Part shown: in pieces, positions 36,716 through 48,100 of the stretch
Position numbering within the stretch: the stretch's first letter is position 1
Layout: every line of letters starts with the position of its first letter
From: Chrysogorgia sp. JL179-B06
Taxonomy: Eukaryota > Cnidaria > Anthozoa > Scleralcyonacea > Chrysogorgiidae
Direction: 5' to 3'
NCBI GenBank assembly: GCA_035772405.1
Contig: JAYKKM010000054.1
Span: 4,729,001 to 4,793,000, forward strand
DNA: 64,000 nt
Made by a program: the position numbers and the translations under genes
The notes under the pieces: generated by a model
The model's database searches: none
What the model was told of the DNA's origin: nothing
The model's input: the letters and a program-made list of their open reading frames with translations, nothing else

Positions 36716-38660
36716 CAAGCTTAGTTTATGTTATTTAATTTCACACATGCCCGCTGGTGAGAAATTTTTTCTTCGCCCGCTGGTGAGAATTTTTTTAAAC
36801 ATTTGCTCAAAATTTCATAATTTATGCAACTCAACAAAGTGAGGATAAAAATAGAATAATCTTTTACGTTACTTAGCAACTGTACATGTGGTTTATCTTT
36901 GGTAAACAAAACAAATACTTGCATTTTGTTGAGCCGCTAAGACTTTTATGAGACACGGTTTAAGCTGTTTAAGCATGGTATATGCAGCTGTTAACATATA
37001 TTAAGTATGGCATGCCCATCCCCCCCGGGCATTTGACATTTTTTTCAAAAATGCTGCTAATTCCCCACAGTGGGATGAAATGCAGGTGCAAATGCCCCGC
37101 GTCCTGGGTGAAACATGAAAGTAATAACAGCAATTTTCAGTGTTTTCAAATATCAAATTATTATATATAAATACTATTTACAAGGCAGGTGTTAACCCTT
37201 TACCTTCTAGGTATGTCATTCTGCTAAATTTGTCTACCGTAGGCTGTAGACTTACAAGGCGTTATTAGCAGGAATCCCTCCGCCTTCTGATTGGCCGATA
37301 AATTTAGCACTTCCGCACGACGTGTAGTGGCATAAATTATAGCCTGCGCTAAATTATCGCCGGCAAAATTATGAATATTTCAAGTCAACTATTTATAGGA
37401 ATTGTCGCGAATTCACAAAGCCACTGTTGCCTGTTCAGTCAAACAGAACTGGCTTGACCAAGTCGCAATCACGCTGACGTATATTAGTTCTTTTCGAATC
37501 CGAGACTCTTCTGTTATAAGTTCATCTTCACAAACTTTGAACTTGTTCGCAACTCGCACTTGCCGTATTCCACCTGTATTTTGACTTTCAAGGTTTAGTT
37601 GTTTTAATAGACAACGACGAATACAGTACGTATATAAACTCTTAAATCATGTATACTGTATGCTATTGGATTGTTGTGCATGAAAACAAGATTTTTGCTG
37701 CACAAGTTTGACGCTATCCTGGATCAAAGCGTGATCGTCTTCAGTTCTGTGTTTTATAAATATATGGCGTTATACGAGTTATATTTCTGAAATCAGAAAG
37801 AACATGTCAATATTACCAAGCGCCCCAAACCTAGAATGATTCCGAATGAACTCCGATAAATAAGGCAGTTCGTAATGACGACTGCGCATCAAAATGACGC
37901 GTTCTGCGTCGGGATAAAACTTTTTTCAATTCATAACATCAGGCTGAGGAATTCAGTATAACGAATTTGCAAGTGTAAATAGAAATGTATATTGTGTTTT
38001 AGCCTGATGTTATGAATTGAAATAAGTTTTATCCAGGCGCAGAACATGTCATTTTGATGTGCAGTCGACATTACGAACTGGCTTATTGAGCGACGTGTCG
38101 CGTGAAAAATCGTCTTTACAAAATGCATTTTGCCGGCCAATCAGAAGCCGGAGGGATTCCTGCTAATAACGCCTTGTAAACTCCTCATAGCATCAGTGTG
38201 ATTCGATCAATGGAGGTAGTGGCAATTCAATTGCACCTGCCCCCCACTGCCTTTTGGGCACAAAGGGAACAAGGCTCAGATTACCGTATATATCTAACGC
38301 CCGACCCCCCGGGATTGGTCAACGTATCAAATCCCCGGCGGTGTCCCGGGGGGGGTGGGCATGGTTGGATTTGACTGATACATTACACTCTAACTTTACA
38401 ACGTGTGGCCTTTTAAATTCATGTATCAAGTGATTTCTTTCAGCTAAGCTTTCTTTCCTCGACAATTAAGATTTCCTCGGTTTCTTACAAATTGTTGTAA
38501 TAAATTTGTAACAATGGCCTTTCATCAACTTGCGACATGTTAATTTTGTAGCAGGTTGTTAGGCTAGGGCCAAACGTCGAACTTTTTTTAATTTTCGTCC
38601 ACTCAAAGAGAACTTAAAGTGGACATTTTTTATGCCGACAAAAGTCTAGAAAAAGACTAT
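36716..38660. repeat. Duplicated segment, downstream copy, split by a 0.9-kb insertion
   Basis: Matches 33058-33800 in order, but between 37010 and 38380 it contains other sequence, including the element 37252-38179. This copy lies directly upstream of the NWD1-like gene. Confidence 0.75.
37252..38179. mobile_element. Non-autonomous element with nested palindrome
   Basis: Ends TTACAAGGCGTTATTAGCAGG and CCTGCTAATAACGCCTTGTAA are inverted repeats, extended by GGAATCCCTCCG and CCAATCAGAAG. Inside, 37866-38086 is another palindrome (GTTCGTAATG..CTGCGCATCAAAATGAC and its inverse; CAATTCATAACATCAGGC arms). Confidence 0.75.
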
Positions 38661-38865
38661 CTGATATGTTGAAACTGATATGTTGAGACTGATATGTTGA
38701 AACCGTAACTCTTGTAGAAAAGCAGCATGTACAAATTTATAATAAATACAATTTAAACAACAAGAGTTACACAAGCAGGTGCATCTTGATAATAATATTA
38801 CAGTGTGAGTAGAGAATATAACTTAAAATGAATGTTACCAAACTTACTAGACATTTTGTTAACAA

Positions 38866-39068
38866 ATGTAGACTCACAAAGTAGACATTTACTCAATAAG
38901 GGCAATAAGTAGACTCACAAAGTAGACATTTACTCAATAAGGGCAATAAGTAGACATTTACTCAATAAGGGCAATAAGTAGACATTTACTCAATAAGGGC
39001 AATAAGTAGACATTTACTCAATAAGGGCAATAAGTAGACATTTACTCAATAAGGGCAATAAGTAGACT
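38866..39068. repeat. 28-bp tandem repeat just upstream of the NWD1-like start
   Basis: About six copies of GTAGACATTTACTCAATAAG plus GGCAATAA, with interspersed GTAGACTCACAAA units. Ends about 45 bp before the ATG at 39116. Confidence 0.85.
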
Positions 39069-39115
39069 CACAAAGTAGACATTCTTAGATATTAACTTCT
39101 TGTTTTTGCTTCAGG

Positions 39116-42100
39116 ATGGGTTTGTTCCCGAGTAAACGTGCGCGTTTAAAGAATAAAGTTAGAAGGGCCGGTAATCTACGCCATGACGGTGAAGTAAGTG
39201 TACAAATCCAATAATTCAGCTTATAACAATTGAGCTAGCAATATACTTGCGCTAAATCATTCCTCTTCAACATGGAAAACTAGGGAACGCAAACTGGAAA
39301 TATGTTTCATTTTATTTCGTAGGGAAGTGGAGGAGGAGGCGAAACGCCTAGTTCATCACACAGAGATGAAAATGAAATAACGATGAGGAGGAAGGAGGAA
39401 GAAGAGCAAAGAGAAGAAAAAGATGAGGTGGAGGAGGAAGGGCGAAGAGAAGATGAAAAAGAAGAGGAGGAAGAAGAAAAAGAGGAGGAAGAAGAAATAG
39501 AGGAGGAAGAAGAAAAAGACGAGGAGGAGGAGGAAGAAAAAGAAGACGAGGAGGAAGAAAAAGAGGAAGAAGAAGAGGAGGAGGAAGAAATAGAGGAGGA
39601 AGAAGAAAAAGAAGAGGATGAGGAGGAAGAAGAGAAAGAAGAGGAAGAAAAAAAAGAAGAGGAAGAGGAGGAAGAGGAAGAAGAGGAGGAGAACGAATAC
39701 ACTACTTGGGATGGAAAACTGGTGAAAATAGAATATTCTGAAAACAAACTAAAAGCTTTGCGAGGATACATGAATATCAATTACCCTGAAAAAACAAGAG
39801 TTGTTCGTATTTTCACTAGTTCGACTTTTACTGGTAAGTCCGTAGACTAGAAAACCAACTATATGTATCGAAGTCTAACGTTTCCAGCGAAGTTCCGTCG
39901 CAGGCAACTCTGAGGATTGGATAGCTAAACGTGACCCCTACCCAACCCTTGTGGAATGGTCGTGGCTAGATGGTACACTCGCAGTTGAGGTGACCGTGAG
40001 GTACTAGGTCTGAGTCGTCTTCTGGACGATCTTTTTCCGCAAGAGGTTAGACGAAATGAGAGATTGTTACGATCGGACATACATCATAGAACTGCTAACC
40101 CCAAAACAACTTAAATCCTAACCCTAACACCCCCGCCTAATGGTTTTCTAATACTAACCTTAATAGTTAATACTAATAAAAGGATCGTCCAGAAGACGAC
40201 TCATGCGCAGAACATGCAAAAGTTACGGCAATGTATTTGCGCTTCCTTATATGGAATACTTTTGCATTAATATCCTAGTGCATGCGTGTAACACTCAGTT
40301 ACAAGTCCCACAAGCTTGGGATGCGTGGTTCAAGGGATGAGGAAAATACAGCCGGGGGTTAGGAAGACATTTAAAGCGGGGGTTAGGGTTAGAAAACTCA
40401 TTAGGCGGGGGGTTAGGATCTAAGTTGTTTTGGGGTTAGCAGTTCTAAAATGAATATCATCATACGAAATGAGAGAATCTACTGACCATGCTGTTTGTAT
40501 ATTCATTCTCGATCCACAACCGGGATAGAAACACTCGGATTTCTTACTGTTGTAGCCATGACGTCATAACCTTCCTTTTAATCAACCTCGCCACAACCTT
40601 GTACCCAGGGCATTTTGCCTCCACGGTGGAAGGTCGGCGAAAATGGCCCTGGGATCGGCTGGTCACATGACACCCAGAATTTCTGGGTGTTTAGATATGA
40701 TAATTTTTGTGGTCTTTGTTCCATTGCCTTTGTCTACATTGTTGACCTGAATAATTGCGAAATAATCAGAGTTGTTCATGTCAGCATTCGTCGGCATAAA
40801 AGCAGCTAACAATGTTAATAATCCACCATACATCCATGGTTATCTCTTACAAAAGGTATGAAGAAGCATATATCCAATTTAGCGAAAGTTGTCACTTCTA
40901 ATTTTCTGTAAAATTTCAAGACAGCATTCAGATTTAGATGAATAAATTATACTCGGCTGAATTAATTGAGTTTTATGACAAGTCAATCGGATTATAGAAT
41001 GACCAGCCGAGCCGATCGAGGCAAAATGCCCTGGGTACGAGGTTGACCTCGCCAATCTTTCTCAAGGAATTAGAAATACGTCACTCCGAATGTAGTATAT
41101 TATGGATTTTACGCATGCATGGCCGTAAAAAGACAATTATCTATATATAATAAACTAGAAGTTACTATCGCAAGGGAAGTGCTGCCTCAAAAGTCATACT
41201 GTAGGAAACCTAATTTTTGATAAATTTCCAAAATGAACCCACTGTAGTATGTACACATTTTTTCAATTCTTTTAATTATATTTAAATACAGCAGACTTAA
41301 ATTACAAATGACTATCACTTATCTGAATATAATTGGCAAGGCTTTTGTGCATAGACAGTATACATTATGACTACAGTATGTAGTTGGTGAAGGAAACTGT
41401 ACTCGGTTAGGCAATACTCTTTAATGAAAATTGTATTTTTAGATACTTCTGTTGAACGAAATTCCTTGATGGAAACAATTTATCCTAAACTGAAGATATT
41501 CTGCCAGAAAAAAGGTTATGAATTCCAGGTTGTTGATATGAGATGGGGAGTGCGAGATGAAGCCACTGATGATCACATGACAACTGAATTGTGTATGAAG
41601 GAAATTTACGCATGTCAGAAAATATCGACTGGACCAAATTTTATAGTAGGTATCATGAAGAACGTAAGTACTTTATCTTTCAGGGATATAGCGAACCTAC
41701 ACCACTAAACAAGAGATTATGGTTAGAAAACTCATTGGGCGGGGGGTTAGGGTTAGGATCTAAGTTGTTTTGGGGTTAGCGGTTATTTTAAGTGACAAAA
41801 TTCCCCTTAATCTCTTGTTTAGTGGTATGGGTTCGCTATATCATGCAAGATGAAGTACATACCATGAAGAGGGTCTACATCACTGACCTCTATATATAAC
41901 TGAAACGCGGGCTCCCATTATCAATGACTCACAAAGTGTCGTAAAAAGGATGGCGTCAGATGGAGTCCTTTTTCTAACGTTCGTAATTTAAACGAAAAGG
42001 ACTGCAGTTGACGCCATTTTTACGTCACGTTTTCGGGAGATCGCGCAGTCCAGTTATATGGAAAGAGAGGTCAGTGGTCTAGATCTCTATTTGCACCACA

Positions 42101-45100
42101 AGGCCACATGACTATGTAATATAGGGACCTTAAGCAAGCTATAGGGCAGCTACGGCGGCAAATACAATTAATTTAATTTTGGCATTTCAATCAAATTCCA
42201 TCCAAATGTTCTTTTCTCTCTCGGAAACGCTTTAAAGCAACCCTAGTTGGAGGTTAAGGTTAAATAGAATGTTTTCCACGTTCAACGAGTATAGCGTAGA
42301 GAATTCACAATTATTTAAAAATCCCAAATGTTCTTTGCTTTAGGTGCACATTTTATCGTGCAGGGTCCTTGACGTCATTTTAACGTTCCTAATGCTGTAA
42401 GAACGTCAAATAGTTATTGACTGGGATATAATATATTATACTAAAGCTTTAGTAGTAAATATTTCAATAGTATTTCCACGCTAGGATAGCTGGGGAATGG
42501 AATGTTCAACAATTTACAGATCTATAGTTGCAGCATTCAGCGCAGAAACAACCAAATCACAGGTCCTGAAAAACCGGTTGTCTAAACCCCATCTCATGTG
42601 TAGAAAGATAGAGAACTAAGAATATAATTTTTATTTATAGACTTTTCTTGGTCAAAAGTATGGCTATCGTCCCTTTCCAACTAAAATTCCTGAAAATGAA
42701 TTTAATCGACTATTGAAAGTAACGATTGATGAAGATAGGTCGACTCTAGAAAGGTGGTTTCATCTAGACAGCAATGCAGTTCCTAAAGAATACATTTTAC
42801 AACCAATTACATCTATCTTGCCCAATTATCGAAACCAATCAAATCCAGATTTAAGAAAGGCAGCAGCGAGTGAATGGTGGTCCTGCTTTGAAAGAATGCA
42901 AATGGCACTGAGGAAATCTGCTGTGAAAGTCTTAGACAAGACAGAACAACAGAAATATTTAATGTCAGGTAAGAGTCCTTATAAAGGTGTCAAAGAATTA
43001 AATTAACTCTGATTGGTATATGCTGTACAGTGTCTGCCTCCTCCGCAGGCTCTTCTTAATCGGGAGTGAGCAGGCGGGCCGCGGCGCAGGCTAACAATAG
43101 AGTGCCAGCAATGTGTGATAACTATAACCTCGGTTCTTTCTCACTTTAAAATTTAAAGTGTATGTATATATATATATATATATGCAATGAAAAATTCAGT
43201 TGGAACTAATCTCTCTTATTTGAAAGAACTCTTGAAATAACAGAGATTCACGTTTACAATTCTTGCATATCTCATTTCGGTCTATCTTATTTACGTCTGC
43301 ATAATGGCTTATTAAAAAGTATTTTATATCTTTTGGATTATCAAATTAAGTCACTAGAAATGTGTTACGGGATACACACATGTATTGTATAGAGATGACG
43401 AACTATAGGAAAGAGCGTAACCTAATTGTATCTCAATGGTATGATATATTCGTCTTTTAACGAAACTCTCTCCAGTCTCCTACAACTAACTAGATTCGAA
43501 CTTATATACATTTTTTCTAGTTACTGAAGATGAAATTCGCCGAGGAGTCATTACAGCAAACTTACCAGACAAACACTGTTTTTGGTTTAAAAGAATTATT
43601 TCTGGCCTAAACCAAAACATTGGTCACCAGAAAGCTGGTTCGTTCATCGATAAAATCTGGGGAAGTGAATGCGTTGATGAAGAAGCCCAAACATTGTTGA
43701 GCAACTTAAGAGAGAAAGATTTACCAGACGCTCTGCCTCAACACAACATCAAAATTTACGACGTCAACTGGAATAAAAATGGAATTGATCCCGCAACGGT
43801 ACAAGCTCACGATCGGTACATAAAGAAAGTTTGTAATGATTTCTATTCCGCGTTGACAAAGATGATTGACGATGGAATCGCAGAAAAACAACACAAAGAA
43901 AGCAAAGATGAACCGATATTTGACGAAATCTCCCAACATGGTTTGTTCTGCCAAAAGAAATGCAAGACATTTCACGGCCGAGTGTCATTTCTTGAAGATA
44001 TTCAAAACGATATTGAAAATGGAGCTAGAACGTTGGTGCTTCATGGTGAATCAGGTTGCGGAAAGACATCTGTCATGGCAAAAGTGGCGGCTTCTGTGAA
44101 ACAGTGGGTTGGAGACAAAAAGGCAACTTTAGTTCTACGATTCATTGGTACGACAGCCAACTCCTTTGGAATAAGAGATTTGCTGAAAAGTATTTGTACC
44201 CAGCTTTGTAAAGCTACTGGACAAAAAAAAGATGAAATCCCGGAGGTAACAATAGTTTTTACGACTATAATAAGACGCTTGTTCGTCTGTGTGTCTGCCT
44301 GTGTCATGATGCTCCCTCCCACCGTGGAAGTTCCACGTGGTCCTGCAATATAAGTGGATGTTTGTTGACGTAACTACGATCGTAAAGAATGTAGCCCTAG
44401 GACTAATTAGTTATTACAGTTGGGATTGTTTAAGCGAAAGGAGCTACTTGGGGAGACATCTGTCAGGACACTTATATTGGTTTAATCATAGCTATTTTAT
44501 ATTAATTTAGATTTATGTAATTGATTTAGTCGAACCAAGTGTTCATTTGGTACTTGCGTTTGTTACAATCGCGTTTGTTACTATCGCGATCGTGTCGTTG
44601 GTAATAAAGTAAAGGCATATACACCAAGATAATCTAACACTGTGATTCTATTTGCAACAATTCGATTTGTGACTACAAGAGTGCGTTCGAAAGTCTGAAC
44701 CAGCTTGACTGTATTCACCCATAAGCCCTTGCATCAAGTGAACTTTCAAATGGGGCTTACATCCTCCTACACACTATTTCGGCACTATACCAACCTTTTA
44801 ATATTAATATTCGATTAATAATACAACGCCAGTGGAGGGACCTAACTTACATATGAAATACAAGCAAATTATATATGAAAAGCAAATTATATGCAGTGAT
44901 ATATTAAAACTTATGATTTAACATAAATAATTTAAAAATAAAAATAAAATAAATGGATTATTGTTTTTAATTATTTCCATATACTTTCAGTATTGGAATT
45001 ATTTGTACTGTCTGACATTAAATGTTCTTGTATGTGATTACATCTTGTAGGATCTGAAGTCTTTAAAAGATCATCTATCAAATTGTATGGAATTAGCAGG

Positions 45101-48100
45101 TGAAAAACACCCAGTTGTGTTGATGCTAGATTCTTTAGATCAGTTATCAGCTGATGATGGTGGTCTTCAACTGGAATGGCTACCAAGATCGTTACCTAGC
45201 AACGTATACATGATACTTTCTACGCTCCCGGGAGAGAAATATACCTGTTTGCCAAAACTAAAGGTAACAATTCTCCACAATAATATAAAAATACATGGAT
45301 GTGTATCAACTAGTTATTGATCTAGCGTATATGGTCTGTACTATAGTGAAATATTGCACTGATGTTTTTAAACACTGACCGCGACGCGTGAAGCGATCCA
45401 AGATCCGTGTTTCACCGAGTCAATGTTTTACTTATATATTTTTCATTTTCAACGATAAAACATTAGGGCCATTTATACGAGGGAAAATAAGACGCGTCTA
45501 AGGTAAGACGCGTCTTATTTAAGACGCGAACTGGCCGTATAAATGACACAAAAATTCTGTTCGCGTCTTATTTTAAATAAGACGCGTATTATTTAAAAAA
45601 AAAAATTTTTGACGCGTTTTTTTTGAAGTCGTTTTTTCCATCTCGAAAATGACATCTTCAAATGAAAAGACGACTCCAAAGAGAAATACTTGGAGTACCT
45701 GCGAAGAAAAGGAATTCCTGCTACTCTACAACTAACATATACAATACGTCCGCCGGTGTAAGTTTGTTTCATTCAGATTAATTTTGCTCTTTTAATTTTA
45801 TGTATTTATACATGAACAAACAATGAAGTCTTTTATGTATTTATACATGAAGAAAATATAACTTTCACTACGAAAAAACCCTCCATACACGTTGTTCGCG
45901 TCTTAGGTTAGACGCGCTCGTATAAATGGTACAGTTCGCGTCTTATTTAATCCGCGGCTTATTTTCGAAATGAATCGAAAATTAAGTTTGTCTTATTTGA
46001 AAAGAACTCTTAAAATAACGGAGAACATCAACTTACAGTTCTTCCATATTTCACTTGGTTCTCGAGATATTTAGACTTATGTGAGATAATCTATGAACCA
46101 CACGGTTTGCACAACATTTTAACATATTGGAAATTGGTATATATCTTTGCGATTATTGAAAGAAATCGCTTGAAACTTTTCTTCAATGTTTAGTTTCATG
46201 GATTGTAGCACTATGCAAAGTTTTAAGTGATTTTGTTAAAAAATCTCAAAGATATACACAAATTTCGAATATGTTAAAATGTTGTGCAAACCGTGTGACG
46301 TCATAGATTATCTCACATAAATCTAAATATCTCGAGAACCAAGTGAAATATGGAAGAACTGTAAATTGATGTTCTCCGTTATTTTAAGAGTTCTTTCAAA
46401 TAAGACAAACTTAATTTTCGATTTATTGGCACTTTAAAAATAAATCCATTTTTCAAGCCTTTCATTATGAGCGGGCGGATACGAAAAATATCCGACCTCT
46501 TTTGAACCATTCATACTGCACGATTTCCATATTCTTAACTCTCAGGGCCATAGCCACCATTCAATTAAAACCTACAGAAAGCTGTAGGTCTTTGTTGACT
46601 ATGGTTGAAGCAGGTCGTCAAGATTAGTACTGTATGCAGTCATAGGAAAAACTATTGTTAGTGTTGGCAACTGATTGTTTTAATAAAAAGGTGGTGCTGC
46701 AGTGTTAAAATATATAATCGAATACTTTAAAAGGTTAGTGTACTACCGAAATAGTGTATAGGACGTCCAACGTTTCGAGCGAAGGCATTTCGTCTGAGAG
46801 GGAAAGTATGTCAATCAGATTCTTTTCTTTTAAAAATAAATATATATAGAGTATTTGCCAAAAATTGTCAGCACACAACCAGCAAACAGAATTCATCACT
46901 TGTAGTACCAGCTACACACTGAACATTTCTATTACCAAACCAAACAAATAATTAAATAACGACAGCTTTAAAACAAGTGTAAACCATGGCGAATGGTATT
47001 AGAGCAATTAATAAAAGCTAAAAGTAATTACTATACTCATCGTGTCTATTTAAAGCGGTATTTATATGTATAAGCTTGACTAAATCGTTGTTGCAATTTC
47101 CTTCGATAACTGATTCACATCAAACTTGTTATTATTTAGACACAGTTTCCATTGACGTGCTTCAAAGCTATTCCTAAAATGGACAAGGAAGAAGCTGGAG
47201 GCATTTTAGACAAATGGCTACAGGATGCTAAACGTTCCTTGACACCTCAACAACGCCAAGTTATCCTTAACAGCTTTAACAAATGCCCTTTACCACTTTT
47301 TCTTAAATTGGCGTTTGACGAAGCCTGTCGTTGGAAATCTTTCACTCCTGAAAACGAAACCCATCTATCGTCTACCATTCGCGATATGATCAACTCCTTG
47401 TTTGACCGTCTTGAAAAGCTTCATGGGAAAATACTAATCAGTCAATCATTGGCTTATATATCTGGCAGCAAGAATGGTCTCACTGAATCTGAGTTAGAAG
47501 ATCTTCTTTCCCTTGACGACAAGGTTCTCAATGATGTGTACCAGTATTGGACGCCACCTGTTCGTCGCCTGCCGCCATTACTGTGGCTCAGAGTGAGAGG
47601 TGATCTTGGTGATTATCTCGTCGAACGAGGCTCAGATGGAGCTCGCGTCAGCTTCTGGTACCACCGACAGTTTATTGAGGTGTCACGTGAACGATACCTT
47701 CAAAAGCACCAGTCTTCTAGCGTCCACACCAACATCGCCGAGTATTTTCTTGGAAAATGGTCAAATGGAAAGAAGAAACCTTTCGTGAACAAGAAAGGAG
47801 AGCATCTTGAAATGGATCGACTAGTTGCCCAACAACCCTTGATGTACGACACAAATCAAGAGTCTCCTGTATTTAATAAGAGAAAGTTAGCAGAACTTCC
47901 TTATCACCTCGCTAAGAGCAAACAACTGAAGGAACTAAAAGAAGAAGCGTTGTGTAATTATGATTTCTTATTGGCCAAGCTTCGAGCGATGTCTCCTGGT
48001 CTTGTAATGGCTGATTTGAGAATGGCAGTTACCGAGTTCCCGGATGACGAAGAACTTCGTCTGTTGTATGATACACTTGGTTTGTGTACAAATGCGCTGA

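Noticed and set aside
39307..39780. Minus-strand serine-rich ORF
   Set aside because: Shadow of the Glu/Lys-rich exon of the NWD1-like gene, whose plus-strand frame joins conserved exons on both sides.
41641..41708. Read-through of the NWD1-like exon past 41645 to a stop at 41708
   Set aside because: The conserved continuation TFLGQKYGYRPFP begins at 42641 in phase, and GTAGGT at 41646 is a usable donor.
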